From Ideonella_A sakaiensis_A (GTDB lineage: Bacteria > Pseudomonadota > Gammaproteobacteria > Burkholderiales > Burkholderiaceae_C), in contig NZ_CP182947.1 in the NCBI RefSeq assembly GCF_048320135.1, positions 1,798,001-1,862,000 of the forward strand: a DNA stretch of 64,000 bases. Reading direction: 5' to 3'. The translations under genes were made by a program, and so were the position numbers. Each line of letters opens with the position of its first letter. Position 1 is the first letter of the stretch. The notes under the pieces were generated by a model. That model ran no database searches. It was not told where the DNA came from and saw only the letters and a program-made list of their open reading frames with translations. Shown piece after piece: positions 33,640-42,507 of this stretch.

Positions 33640-33732
33640 TGAATCGCTCAAGAGTTGGATTTTCGCGGACAGAGGCCAAGCGGCCACCGCGGATCCGGCT
33701 CCGCCGGTCCGCCAGTGGGCTTCACAGGCCGC

Positions 33733-33752
33733 GCCGGGCCCAGCGGCCCGGC
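33733..33752 (-). promoter_or_regulatory. Intercistronic hairpin between dctP and dctQ
   Basis: A perfect eight-base stem GCCGGGCC/GGCCCGGC with a four-base loop lies in the 153-base gap between dctP and dctQ. No T-run follows on the transcribed strand. It probably tunes the ratio of the abundant binding protein to the scarce permease. Confidence 0.5.
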
Positions 33753-33792
33753 TCCTCGAGGGCGTGGAGCGCCGCAACCGCTCCGGCGGTGC

Positions 33793-34797
33793 TCACAACT
33801 TGTCCAATGCCTCGATCAGGCGAACACCGTCCGGCGCCGTCTGGCGCAGGAATTCCTTCTTCACCGCCGGTTGCATCGCATCGGCCATCACCTGCTCCTG
33901 CGCCTTCGTCAGCGCGATCGCCTTCATGCCGTTGTCGTTCAGGATCTTGATGTTCTCGGCCGGGATGCCGTCGCTCTTGCGGATCGAGCGCGCAACGGCC
34001 TGGTCGGCGGCCTTCTGGATCGCCGCGCGCACATCGTTCGGCAGGCCCTTCCACCAGGCCGGATTGACGACCAGGTTGTCGAACGCGAGGATGATGTTCG
34101 ACGCGACGCCGAATTTCTGCACTTCGTAGAACTTGCGGCTGTGTGCGGCCTCGACGCCGGTGAAGCCGGCATCGATGACGCCGGTCTGCAGCGCCTGGTA
34201 GACCTCGGAGCCCGGCATCGCCGACGGCGAAGCGCCCATCGCGACCAGGCCTTCGTCGAACAGCTTGTTCAGGCCGCGGATCTTCACGCCGGCAAAGTCG
34301 GCCGGCTTGACCAGCGGCTTGCCGTTCGACGTGAAGATGCCGTCGTTGGTGTCGACGATCCACGCGATGTTGGTGACGCCCTTCTCGGCCATCTTCGCAT
34401 CGAGCAGCTTGGCGGCATCGGACTTGATGAAGGCCTTCTGCTTCGCGACCGAGGTCATCAGGTAGGGAATGATCGTCACGCTCATCTCGGGGATGGTTCC
34501 GCCCCACTGGAAGCTCAGGATCAGCGCGGCCTCGACCTTGCCGCTGGCCACCGCCGGGTGGTTCTGGTTCGGCTTGAACAGCTGCGCGGCGCCGAAGGTC
34601 TGCACCTCGACCCGGCCCTTCGTCAGCTCGGCGACTTCCTTCTTGAACTGCTCCATGTTGACCGCCGAATGGTGGGTCGGCGGAAACTGGTGGCTGATGC
34701 GCATCGTGTAGTCGGCGGCAGCGGCCTGGCCAGCCAGGCACAGCGCGGCGGCACTGGCCAGCGCGATGCGGGCAAACGGGGTGCGGAACGGATTCAT
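33793..34797 (-). CDS. dctP: TRAP transporter solute-binding protein (DctP)
   Basis: This is a periplasmic binding protein of 334 residues. A signal peptide (ALASAAALCLAGQAAAA) precedes the mature start ADYTMRISHQFPPTHHSA. DctP hallmarks: VEVQTFGAAQLFKPNQ, the carboxylate-binding arginine in VKIRGLNKLFDEGL, and GVIDAGFTGVEAAHS. AGAAGGAG precedes the ATG at 34797. Encoded between the CoA transferase and dctQ, it most likely captures the dicarboxylate processed by the enzymes of this operon. Confidence 0.93.
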   Translation of the reverse strand: MNPFRTPFARIALASAAALCLAGQAAAADYTMRISHQFPPTHHSAVNMEQFKKEVAELTKGRVEVQTFGAAQLFKPNQNHPAVASGKVEAALILSFQWGGTIPEMSVTIIPYLMTSVAKQKAFIKSDAAKLLDAKMAEKGVTNIAWIVDTNDGIFTSNGKPLVKPADFAGVKIRGLNKLFDEGLVAMGASPSAMPGSEVYQALQTGVIDAGFTGVEAAHSRKFYEVQKFGVASNIILAFDNLVVNPAWWKGLPNDVRAAIQKAADQAVARSIRKSDGIPAENIKILNDNGMKAIALTKAQEQVMADAMQPAVKKEFLRQTAPDGVRLIEALDKL

Positions 34798-34838
34798 CGT
34801 TGTCTCCTTCTGGTTGATGTCGGATTGTCGGTTGTTGC

Positions 34839-36047
34839 TCACGCAACCACGTGCTGCTCGCGCAAATCGTCGATCTGCTGCGCCGTATAACCAACGCCGG
34901 CGAGCAGTTCGCGTGTATGTTCGCCAAGCCGCGGCGGCTGCAGGCGCACGCCGAGGCGCGAACCGTCCATCGCGATCGGGAACAGTGTTGTCTTCACCGT
35001 CTGGCCGGCCTTCTCGCCGTCCGGGACGACAATGTCGGCGAGGCCGCCGGTGGCGCTCAGGTGCGGGTCGTCGTACAAATCCTCGGGCTTGCGGATCGGC
35101 GCAAACGGCAGGCCGGCAGCCTCGAAGATCGCGGCCAGTTCATCGGCCGAATGGCTGGCCAGCCGCTCGCGCAGCGTCGCCAGCAATTGCGGCCGTGCCA
35201 GCACCCGCTGGTTGTTGGTCGCCAGCGCCGGATCGGACTGCAGGTCGGCATAACCCATCGCCGAGCAAAAAGCCTTGAACTGCGCATCGCTGACTGCGGC
35301 GAGAAAGATCTGCTCGCCATTGCGGACCGTAAACACGTCGTAGATTGCCCACGGGCTTTCACGCGCCGGCATCGGTGCGGCCGCGCGGCCGGTCACCGCA
35401 TATTGCAGCATGTGCTGTCCCATCAGAAAGACATTGTTCTCGAACAGCGCCGACTGCACCTCCATGCCGCGGCCGGTGATGCCGCGCTGGATCAGCGCAC
35501 CCATCGCGCCGATTGCGCCGAACATGCCGCCCATGATGTCGTTGACGCTGGTGCCGGCACGCAGCGGATCGCCGGGCCGGCCGGTCATGTAGGCAAGGCC
35601 GCCCATCATCTGCACCACTTCGTCGAGTGCGGTGCGGTGCTCGTACGGGCCGGGCAGAAAACCCTTGTGGCTGACGTAGATCAGCCGCTCGTTCAGCGCA
35701 GACAGTGTCTTGTAGTCGAGCCCGAACTTGACCAGCGTGCCGGGCTTGAAATTCTCGGCGACGACGTCGGCACTGGCCCCCAGCCGCCGCGCGGCTTCGG
35801 CACCCTCGGGGCGCCGCAAGTCGATCGCAACGCTTTTCTTGTTGCGGTTGAACATCGGAAAAAACCCGGCGCCGGCGCCGAGCAGCCGGCGCGTGCCTTC
35901 GCCGTCGATCGGCTCGATCTTGATCACTTCGGCGCCGAGGTCGGCCAGCACCATGCCGCAGGTCGGGCCCATCACCATGTGCGTCAGCTCGACAACGCGC
36001 AGCCCCTGCAGCGGCTGCGGCACCAGGCGCTCGCCGGCGGCCGTCAT
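34839..36047 (-). CDS. CaiB/BaiF-type CoA transferase (class III)
   Basis: This is a soluble enzyme of 402 residues that moves CoA between carboxylic acids. Features: LRVVELTHMVMGPTCGMVLADLGAEVIKIEP at the start, RNKKSVAIDLRRPEG, and the probable catalytic aspartate in GTSVNDIMGGMFGAIGAM. It overlaps the lyase gene by four bases and precedes the binding-protein gene, so the likely reaction is succinyl-CoA-dependent activation of the imported hydroxy-dicarboxylate, as in known 3-hydroxy-3-methylglutarate or citramalate pathways. The exact acid is inference. Confidence 0.9.
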   Translation of the reverse strand: MTAAGERLVPQPLQGLRVVELTHMVMGPTCGMVLADLGAEVIKIEPIDGEGTRRLLGAGAGFFPMFNRNKKSVAIDLRRPEGAEAARRLGASADVVAENFKPGTLVKFGLDYKTLSALNERLIYVSHKGFLPGPYEHRTALDEVVQMMGGLAYMTGRPGDPLRAGTSVNDIMGGMFGAIGAMGALIQRGITGRGMEVQSALFENNVFLMGQHMLQYAVTGRAAAPMPARESPWAIYDVFTVRNGEQIFLAAVSDAQFKAFCSAMGYADLQSDPALATNNQRVLARPQLLATLRERLASHSADELAAIFEAAGLPFAPIRKPEDLYDDPHLSATGGLADIVVPDGEKAGQTVKTTLFPIAMDGSRLGVRLQPPRLGEHTRELLAGVGYTAQQIDDLREQHVVA

Positions 36048-36979
36048 GCCAGCGCCTCCCGCATCGTCTTCGGCAGGCCGGCACGCGCAATGCTGCCGTG
36101 CAGCGTCTCGCCGTCGAGCCAGCCGGCCAGCCGGCCGCGCAGTTCGAGCAGCGCGTCGAAATCGATCCCGGTAGGTTGGCCCATGCTGGCAAACAGATAG
36201 GCGAGGTCCTCGGTCGCGACATTGCCGCTCGCGCCCGGCGCATGCGGGCAGCCGCCGATGCCGCCGAGGCAGGCGTCGAAACGCGTGACACCGGCCTGCC
36301 ATGCCGCCATCACATTGGCGATGCCGAGGCCACGCGTATCGTGGAAATGGGCGCAGCCGAGCTTGTCGCCGACGACGTCGCGCGCACGGAGGAACAGTTC
36401 GCCAACCATCTGCGGGTCAGCATAACCGACGGTATCGGCAAGCCCGACACGGTCGACGCCAACTGCGGTCACTGCGGCGAGCAGCCGCAGCACCTCTGCC
36501 GGCTCGACCCTGCCCTGGATCGTGCAACCGAATGCGGTGCTGATGCCGACCTCGACCAGGCAAGCCGATCCGGCTTCGTCGCGCAGCCTGCAGATCTCGG
36601 CAATTTCCTCGACCACGGCATCCGGCGTCTTGCGCAGGTTGGCGATGCTGTGCGCATGGCTGGCGGACAGCGGCAGCAGCATTGAATCGGCGCCACTGTC
36701 GAGCGCGCGTTGCGCACCTTTCAGGTTCGGCACCAGCACCGATGCGACGAGACCGGGCAGCGATTTCGCCTCGGCAACCAGTTCGGCGGTGTCCGCGAGC
36801 TGCGGCAGCAGCCATGGCGGGACGAACGAGCCAACCTCGAGTTCGCGCAGGCCGGCGGCATGCGCAACACGAATCCACTCGATCTTCTGCGCGGTCGGCA
36901 ACGCCTGGCCAATGCTTTGCAGCCCATCGCGCAGACCAACCTCGCGGATCACGATGCCGGCAGGATCTGGATTTTTCAT
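36044..36979 (-). CDS. Hydroxymethylglutaryl-CoA lyase family protein
   Basis: This is a TIM-barrel lyase of 311 residues of the HMG-CoA lyase family. Catalytic features: VIREVGLRDGLQ (Arg and Asp), VGSFVPPW, AHFHDTRGLG (metal histidines) and the mobile-loop cysteine in LGGIGGCPHAPGASGN. It cleaves an acyl-CoA with a beta-hydroxy-beta-methyl centre to acetyl-CoA plus a keto acid: acetoacetate from HMG-CoA, or pyruvate from citramalyl-CoA. First gene of the operon with a CoA transferase and TRAP carrier. Divergent from a LysR gene. Confidence 0.88.
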   Translation of the reverse strand: MKNPDPAGIVIREVGLRDGLQSIGQALPTAQKIEWIRVAHAAGLRELEVGSFVPPWLLPQLADTAELVAEAKSLPGLVASVLVPNLKGAQRALDSGADSMLLPLSASHAHSIANLRKTPDAVVEEIAEICRLRDEAGSACLVEVGISTAFGCTIQGRVEPAEVLRLLAAVTAVGVDRVGLADTVGYADPQMVGELFLRARDVVGDKLGCAHFHDTRGLGIANVMAAWQAGVTRFDACLGGIGGCPHAPGASGNVATEDLAYLFASMGQPTGIDFDALLELRGRLAGWLDGETLHGSIARAGLPKTMREALA

Positions 36980-37023
36980 CGCCGTGACTCTAGACGTTCC
37001 GTAAGGCGACGAAAGCGTTATTT

Positions 37024-37042
37024 TGGAACTGATGTCGTTCCA
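37024..37042. promoter_or_regulatory. Probable LysR operator in the divergent gap
   Basis: A perfect inverted repeat TGGAAC-N7-GTTCCA lies in the 86-base gap between the lyase gene and the LysR gene, which both read away from it. The spacing and T/A flanks fit a LysR-type recognition site. Confidence 0.6.
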
Positions 37043-37065
37043 TTTCGGCAGGGCACAATCAGACG

Positions 37066-37995
37066 ATGACGACCATGCGTTCGGCAGCGCCCCACCGACA
37101 TTTCGACCCGCTTTCGCTGCGCCTGTTTGTCGCGGTCTGCGAGGAGCGCAACATCGCGCGTGCCGCGGCCCGCGAGGCGCTGGTTGCGTCGGCGGTCAGC
37201 AAACGGATCGCCGCGATCGAGCAGGAGGTCGGCGCTGCGCTGCTGATCCGCGGCCGCCGCGGTATCGAGCCGACGGCTGCCGGCGAAGCGCTGCTGCGCC
37301 AGGCGCGCGACATGCTCGGCACGATGGAACGCATGTATGCGGAGTTGAGCGAATTCACCAGCGGCGTGCAGGGCAGCGTGCGGGTGATCGCCAGCGTATC
37401 GGCACTGGCCGAAAAGCTGCCGGACGATATCGCCGGCTTTCTGGCCCGCTACCAGGCGGTCCGCGTGACCCTCGACGAAGCGGTCAGCCGCCACATCGTC
37501 GACGCGGTGCATGCCGGCGCGGCCGACCTCGGGGTCTTGTGGGACGTCGCCGACCTGACCGGGCTGCAGGCCAGGACCTACCGCAGCGACCAGCTGTGTG
37601 CGGTGCTGCCGCCGAAGCATCCGCTGGCCGGCCGGGCAACACTGCTGTTCGCCGAGACGCTGGACCATCCGTCGATCGGCGTCGCGCCGGGCAGTGTGAT
37701 GGAAGGCATTCTGCGCCGCGAGGCGGCGCTGGCCGGCCAGCAGCTGGTGCGCCGCGTCCAGGTGTCGAGCCTCGATGCGGCCTGCCGCATCGTTGCCGCC
37801 GGGCTCGGGCTGGCGATCCTGCCGCGCGAATCGGTGGCCGCTCAGGCCGCGGTCGCCGGGCTGGTGATGGTGCCGCTCGGCGACGACTGGGCGCGCCGGC
37901 GCTTCGTCATCTGCGCGCGGCCGGACAAGCTGCTGTCGGCGACCGCACGGCTGCTGATCGACCACCTCGGCGCGTTGGCCGACCGATCGGTCTGA
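37066..37995 (+). CDS. LysR family transcriptional regulator
   Basis: This is a regulator of 309 residues. The N-terminal helix-turn-helix reads LRLFVAVCEERNIARAAAREALVASAVSKRIAAIEQEVGAALLIR. The effector domain spans about 95-300 (SVRVIASVSALAEKLPDDI onward). It is divergent from the lyase/CoA transferase/TRAP operon and very likely controls it through the palindrome at 37024-37042, probably with the imported acid or its CoA ester as the inducer. A decarboxylase-family gene and an SDR gene follow on the same strand and may also be regulated. Confidence 0.9.
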   Translation: MTTMRSAAPHRHFDPLSLRLFVAVCEERNIARAAAREALVASAVSKRIAAIEQEVGAALLIRGRRGIEPTAAGEALLRQARDMLGTMERMYAELSEFTSGVQGSVRVIASVSALAEKLPDDIAGFLARYQAVRVTLDEAVSRHIVDAVHAGAADLGVLWDVADLTGLQARTYRSDQLCAVLPPKHPLAGRATLLFAETLDHPSIGVAPGSVMEGILRREAALAGQQLVRRVQVSSLDAACRIVAAGLGLAILPRESVAAQAAVAGLVMVPLGDDWARRRFVICARPDKLLSATARLLIDHLGALADRSV

Positions 37996-38049
37996 CCACA
38001 GTCTCCGCGCAGATTAGGATGGCCGCCTGACGAAGACGGAGGTGCGACG

Positions 38050-38433
38050 ATGGACGAGGATCTGTTCGACAAGGGCTTGCAGACGCGGCGCGAGGTGCTC
38101 GGCGCCGCCTATGTCGATGCATCGATCAGCAATGCCGACGACTTCAACCGGCCGATGCAGGAACTGGTCACGCAGTACTGCTGGGGTGATGTCTGGAACC
38201 GGCCCGGCCTCGACCGGCGCACCCGCAGCCTGTTGAACCTGGCGATGCTGACGGCGCTGAACCGGCCGCATGAATTCCGGCTGCATGTGCGCGGCGCATT
38301 GAACAACGGCGTGACGCGCGAGGAAATCCGCGAGGTGCTGCTGCAGACCGCGATCTATTGCGGCGTGCCGGCGGCGATCGACGGCTTCCGCAATGCGCGC
38401 GAGGTATTCAACGAAGTGGACGCCGCATCATGA
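38050..38433 (+). CDS. Carboxymuconolactone decarboxylase family protein
   Basis: This is a small helical protein of 127 residues of the CMD/AhpD superfamily, PcaC-like. The core is TRSLLNLAMLTALNRPHEFRLHVRGALNNGVTREEIREVLLQTAIYCGVP, typical of gamma-carboxymuconolactone decarboxylases. The CxxC of AhpD-type peroxidase partners is absent, so a decarboxylase or unknown role is more likely. GGAGG lies upstream of the ATG. The stop overlaps the SDR start (ATGA), giving a two-gene unit behind the LysR gene. Confidence 0.87.
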   Translation: MDEDLFDKGLQTRREVLGAAYVDASISNADDFNRPMQELVTQYCWGDVWNRPGLDRRTRSLLNLAMLTALNRPHEFRLHVRGALNNGVTREEIREVLLQTAIYCGVPAAIDGFRNAREVFNEVDAAS

Positions 38434-39191
38434 GCGGCGCCGAACGCAAGGTCTGCGTCGTCACCGGATCGTCGTCGGGAATCGGTGCGGCGACCGCACG
38501 GCTGTATGCGCAGCGCGGCTGGAATGTCGTGATCAACTATTCGCGCCATCCCGATCCGGCGCACCAGGTCGCCGACGAGTGCCGCGCCTTCGGCGTCGAG
38601 GTGCTGGTCGCGAAGGCCGACGTTGCCGACGACGATGCCTGCCGGCGGATGGCCGCCGAGGTCGATGCGAAGTGGCAACGCGCCGATGTGCTGGTCAACA
38701 ATGCCGGCACGACCAAGTTTGTTGCGGCAAAGGATCTCGACGGCCTCGACGCCGCCGATTTCGAACGCATCATGGCGGTCAACGTGACCGGCAGCTTCCA
38801 GGTCACGCGCGCCTTCGTGCCGCTGCTGAAGCGCCATCCGGGGTCCGCGGTCGTCAATCTGTCGTCGATCGCGTCGAAAAAGGGCACCGGTTCATCGCTT
38901 GCCTACATGGCGTCGAAAGGCGCTGTCAATGCAATGACCTTTGGTCTGGCGCGTGCGCTGGCGCCGGAGATCCGCGTCAATGCGGTGGCGCCGGGCATGG
39001 TCGACTCGACGTGGTTGCGCGAAGGCATGGGCGCCGCCGGTTTTGCCGCGCGCGCCGAGGCCTATCGGCAGCGCGCCGTGCTCGGCGAACTGGTGCTGCC
39101 GGAGGATGTCGCGCGTGCGATCTGGTGGCTCGGCGTCGACGCGGTGAAGACTTCCGGCGAGGTCGTGATGGTCGACGGCGGCCTGCTGTGA
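38430..39191 (+). CDS. SDR family oxidoreductase
   Basis: This is a short-chain dehydrogenase of 253 residues. The dinucleotide motif TGSSSGIGAATA, VLVNNAG, the catalytic serine in NLSSIASKKG and the YMASK tyrosine/lysine pair are all present, and NAVAPGMVDSTWL follows. The ending MVDGGLL matches FabG-type members. It probably reduces or oxidises an acyl-CoA or ring alcohol. It is translationally coupled to the carboxymuconolactone decarboxylase gene and lies next to a LysR regulator, so it may work with the neighbouring catabolic operon. Confidence 0.9.
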   Translation: MSGAERKVCVVTGSSSGIGAATARLYAQRGWNVVINYSRHPDPAHQVADECRAFGVEVLVAKADVADDDACRRMAAEVDAKWQRADVLVNNAGTTKFVAAKDLDGLDAADFERIMAVNVTGSFQVTRAFVPLLKRHPGSAVVNLSSIASKKGTGSSLAYMASKGAVNAMTFGLARALAPEIRVNAVAPGMVDSTWLREGMGAAGFAARAEAYRQRAVLGELVLPEDVARAIWWLGVDAVKTSGEVVMVDGGLL

Positions 39192-39233
39192 CCCGGCGCA
39201 ACGGCGCTGCAATGGCTTGAAGCCGGATGCCGC

Positions 39234-40019
39234 TTATTCGGCCGTCAGGCAGCCGCCGGCGGCGGGTACGTGGCGAACCGGGCCATACCAGGCCTTCGCC
39301 TCCGAGCGGGTGTTGTCGGTGTCGGTCATGATCGCGATCGACAGCAGCCGGCCCGGAGATTCACCGAAGGCTTTCCGGAAATCGGCACAGACGTCGCGTT
39401 CGTAGCTGAGCCAGCGGCCGACATTGTCGGCGCCGCGCTCGACGACCAGCTTGCGGATGCGGCTGGTGCGCGGATTGACGAGCACCGACTCGGCCGCCTG
39501 GTCATTGCTCCAGACATACATCAGCGTCGCATACGGCATCGGCTCGCCGGTCAGCGTCTCGGCCAGTTCGGACTTCATTGCATCCTTCGCGGAGAACTTG
39601 CTGCGGTCGCCGTCGAATGCCAGCACGACCCGCACCGGCGAGTCTTCACGGTCGTGGCGCGTCATGTCGGCGCTGGCAATCACCTCCGGCACCAGCCACG
39701 AAAAACGCAGCCTGCCGAGTTCACCCGGTTCGATGCGAACCCGCCGCCGCACCATGCTCGCCGACGAACTGGCGCGCACCATCACGGTATCGCGGCCATC
39801 CTTGCGCTGCGGCCGGTAGTGGCTGGCGCGTTTGCCGGGAAAAGTCTGGTGGGCCCAGGCCGATTCGGCGCGCTGCGCATCCGACGCGCTTGCCCATGGA
39901 CTGGCCGCCACCTCGTCACCCTCGCGCAGCTGCGGTGCGATCGCGCACGCCGACAGCGCAGCGGCCAGGCACACGATGGACAAGTTGCTGATCGATCTGT
40001 TCGCCAACGATGTAAACAT
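39234..40019 (-). CDS. DUF3047 family lipoprotein
   Basis: This is a predicted lipoprotein of 261 residues. A signal peptide ends in LSAC at about residue 24. The body matches DUF3047: VRASSSASMVRRRVRIEPGELGRLRFSWLVPEVI, RVVLAFDGDRSKF and LMYVWSNDQAAESVLVNPRTSRIRKLVVERG, ending with LSIAIMTDTDNTRSEAKAWYG. The beta-rich fold suggests a carbohydrate- or ligand-binding module but function is unknown. Start at ATG 40019. It stands divergently from the PLP enzyme gene and converges on the SDR gene. Confidence 0.82.
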   Translation of the reverse strand: MFTSLANRSISNLSIVCLAAALSACAIAPQLREGDEVAASPWASASDAQRAESAWAHQTFPGKRASHYRPQRKDGRDTVMVRASSSASMVRRRVRIEPGELGRLRFSWLVPEVIASADMTRHDREDSPVRVVLAFDGDRSKFSAKDAMKSELAETLTGEPMPYATLMYVWSNDQAAESVLVNPRTSRIRKLVVERGADNVGRWLSYERDVCADFRKAFGESPGRLLSIAIMTDTDNTRSEAKAWYGPVRHVPAAGGCLTAE

Positions 40020-40106
40020 CCGCCTGCTTCCGCCAAGACCCTCGTTGTTGCCAAGCCACCGCCACCACGCGCTGACCGCGCCCGGCACGCGCCACAATGG
40101 TGCCAT

Positions 40107-41171
40107 ATGGCGTCCATCTCCGATTCGGCCTGGCTGGCCCGTGCGATCTCGCTGCTTGAAGCCGATGTGCAGCGCAGCGCCGATACCCACCTGATCGCGT
40201 TGTCGCTGCCGGCGCTGCACGCCGACGGCATCGACCTGTATCTGAAGGATGAATCGACGCACCCGAGCGGCAGCCTGAAGCACCGGCTGGCGCGCTCGCT
40301 GTTCCTCTATGCCTTGTGCAACGGCTGGGTGCACGAAGGAACGACCATCGTCGAGGCATCGAGCGGCTCGACCGCGGTCAGCGAAGCGTATTTTGCGCGG
40401 CTGCTCGAGCTGCCCTTCGTCGCGGTGATGCCGCGCACCACGTCGGCACAGAAGATCGCGCAGATCACGTTTTATGGCGGCCGCTGCCACTTCGTCGACC
40501 GCGCCGACGAGGTCTACGACGAGGCGGCGCAGCTCGCGCGCCAGTGCAATGGCCACTACATGGACCAGTTCACCTTCGCCGAGCGGGCAACCGACTGGCG
40601 CGGCAACAACAACATCGCCGACAGCATGTTTTCGCAGATGGCACACGAGCGTTTTGCGGTGCCGAGCTGGATCGTCGTCGGCGCCGGCACCGGCGGCACC
40701 AGCGCGACGATCGGCCGCTACCTGCGTTACCGCAAATACCCGACCCGGCTGTGCGTGCCCGATCCGGTCGGCTCGGTATTTGCCGAATACCATCGCAGCG
40801 GCGACGCCGGCCTGCGCGGGCCCGGGTCGCGGATCGAGGGGATTGGCAGGCCGCGCGTCGAGCCGAGTTTTCTGCCGACGCTGGTCGACCGGATGATCGA
40901 GGTGCCGGATCGGCAGTCGATCGCCGCGATGCAGCTGCTGTCGGAGCTGCTCGGCCGGCGCGTCGGTCCGTCGACCGGCACCAACCTGGTCGGCATGCTG
41001 CAGATCGCCGCCGAAATGCGCAGCGCCGGCGAGCGCGGCTCGGTGCTGTCGCTGCTGTGTGATGCCGGTGAACGTTATCTGGCGACCTACCACGACGCAC
41101 AATGGGTCGAGCAGACCTTTGGCGACTGCAGCGCCGAACGGCAACAACTCGATGCGCTGCTGCACCGGTGA
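40107..41171 (+). CDS. PLP-dependent cysteine synthase family enzyme
   Basis: This is a fold type II PLP enzyme of 354 residues. The Schiff-base lysine is K58 in PSGSLKHRLARSL. The phosphate/carboxylate loop is EASSGSTAVSEAYFA and the glycine-rich cofactor loop is VGAGTGGTSATIGRYLR. It resembles proteins labelled cysteine synthase or L-cysteine desulfhydrase, and could make or break cysteine. The ATG at 40107 begins the domain at a normal distance. The saccharopine-dehydrogenase-like gene follows after 20 bases in the same direction. Confidence 0.85.
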   Translation: MASISDSAWLARAISLLEADVQRSADTHLIALSLPALHADGIDLYLKDESTHPSGSLKHRLARSLFLYALCNGWVHEGTTIVEASSGSTAVSEAYFARLLELPFVAVMPRTTSAQKIAQITFYGGRCHFVDRADEVYDEAAQLARQCNGHYMDQFTFAERATDWRGNNNIADSMFSQMAHERFAVPSWIVVGAGTGGTSATIGRYLRYRKYPTRLCVPDPVGSVFAEYHRSGDAGLRGPGSRIEGIGRPRVEPSFLPTLVDRMIEVPDRQSIAAMQLLSELLGRRVGPSTGTNLVGMLQIAAEMRSAGERGSVLSLLCDAGERYLATYHDAQWVEQTFGDCSAERQQLDALLHR

Positions 41172-41191
41172 TCGGCCAGGAGACCCACACG

Positions 41192-42424
41192 ATGGACAGG
41201 AACCTCGATCTGATCGTCTTCGGCGCCACCGGCTTCACCGGTCGGCTGGTCGCCGAATACCTGCAGCAGACGCATGGCGCGCAATCTTCGTTGTCGTGGG
41301 CAATCGCCGGGCGCAGCAAGGACAAGCTCGAACAGGTGCGCGACGCGATCGGCGCACCCGCCACCTTGCCGCTGCTGGTCGCCGATGCCACCGATGCAGT
41401 CGCAGTCAGGCGGCTGGTCGGCCGCAGCCGTGCGGTGATCACGACGGTCGGCCCCTACCAGCGCCACGGCGAGCCGCTGGTCAGGGCCTGCGCCGAGGCG
41501 GGCACCGACTACCTCGACCTGTGCGGCGAGCCGGCCTGGATGGCGAAGATGATCCCGCAGCTCGAACCGCTGGCGCACGCCAGCGGCGCACGCATCGTCT
41601 TCTCGTGTGGTTTCGATTCGATCCCGTTCGATCTCGGCGTCGTCTACCTGCAGCACGAGGCGGTGCGCCGCTTCGGCGAACCGATGCGTTTTGTCCACGG
41701 CCGGGTGCGCTCGATCAAGGGCGGGATGTCGGGCGGCACCGTCGCCAGTGCGCTGGCGAGCTTCGAGCAGATCGCCGAGGACCCGACGCTTGCGCGGACG
41801 ATGGCCGACCCGTTTGCACTGACGCCGGGTTTTCGCGGCCCGCGCCAGCCCGATGGCCAGTCGGCCGATTACGACAAGCTGGCCGGCGCCTGGTCCGGGC
41901 CGTTCATGATGGCGCCGATCAATACCAAGAACGTGCACCGCACGAATGCGCTGCGCGGCCATCCGTGGGGAATCGATTTCGAATACGACGAGAAGATGAT
42001 GACCGGGCGCGGCGCGAAGGGGCAGTGGCGCGCGCGGCTGCTCGCCGCCGGCGGCAAGGTGCAGGCGGCGATGCTGACGATCGGCCCGAGCCGGCGCCTG
42101 CTGCAGCGTTATGCATTGCCGAAGCCGGGCGAAGGGCCGGGCCGCGAGGCGCGCGAACGAGGCCGCTACGACCTGCGCTTTTTTGGCCAGACCGCCGATC
42201 GACAGCACACGCTGGTCGCGTCGGTCAAGGGCGACCGCGATCCCGGTTACGGGTCGACGTCGAAGATGATTGCCGAGGCCGCGTTGTGCCTGATCGAGGA
42301 CATCGGCCGCGACGCGACCGCCGGTGGCGTCTGGACGCCGGGCGCCGCGATGGGGCTGGCGCTGGCACGCCGGCTGCAGCAAAACGCCGGCCTGCGATTT
42401 GCGATCGAGGACGACCAGGGCTGA
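41192..42424 (+). CDS. Saccharopine dehydrogenase-like / trans-acting enoyl reductase family
   Basis: This is an NAD(P)-binding oxidoreductase of 410 residues. The Rossmann motif FGATGFTGRLVAEYL starts at residue 9 and is followed by AGRSKDKLEQV. Later segments (GTDYLDLCGEPAWM, FSCGFDSIPFDLGVVYL and KGGMSGGT) match the family that includes mycobacterial trans-acting enoyl reductases and the saccharopine dehydrogenase relatives. It probably acts on lipid-linked substrates. CAGGAG precedes the ATG. It lies before acyltransferase and CdsA-type genes, which supports a lipid role. Confidence 0.85.
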   Translation: MDRNLDLIVFGATGFTGRLVAEYLQQTHGAQSSLSWAIAGRSKDKLEQVRDAIGAPATLPLLVADATDAVAVRRLVGRSRAVITTVGPYQRHGEPLVRACAEAGTDYLDLCGEPAWMAKMIPQLEPLAHASGARIVFSCGFDSIPFDLGVVYLQHEAVRRFGEPMRFVHGRVRSIKGGMSGGTVASALASFEQIAEDPTLARTMADPFALTPGFRGPRQPDGQSADYDKLAGAWSGPFMMAPINTKNVHRTNALRGHPWGIDFEYDEKMMTGRGAKGQWRARLLAAGGKVQAAMLTIGPSRRLLQRYALPKPGEGPGREARERGRYDLRFFGQTADRQHTLVASVKGDRDPGYGSTSKMIAEAALCLIEDIGRDATAGGVWTPGAAMGLALARRLQQNAGLRFAIEDDQG

Positions 42425-42507
42425 AATGACACGACCCGCACGTTCAAGCTTCCCGCTGCTGCAGAAGGCAGCGCCATCGCGGCTGCGGACGGCGGGGCAC
42501 CGCTGAG

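Noticed and set aside
33640..33792. The dctP-dctQ gap as a terminator that splits the operon
   Set aside because: The hairpin lacks a T-run on the transcribed strand and dctQ/dctM have no obvious own promoter, so attenuation is more likely than full termination.
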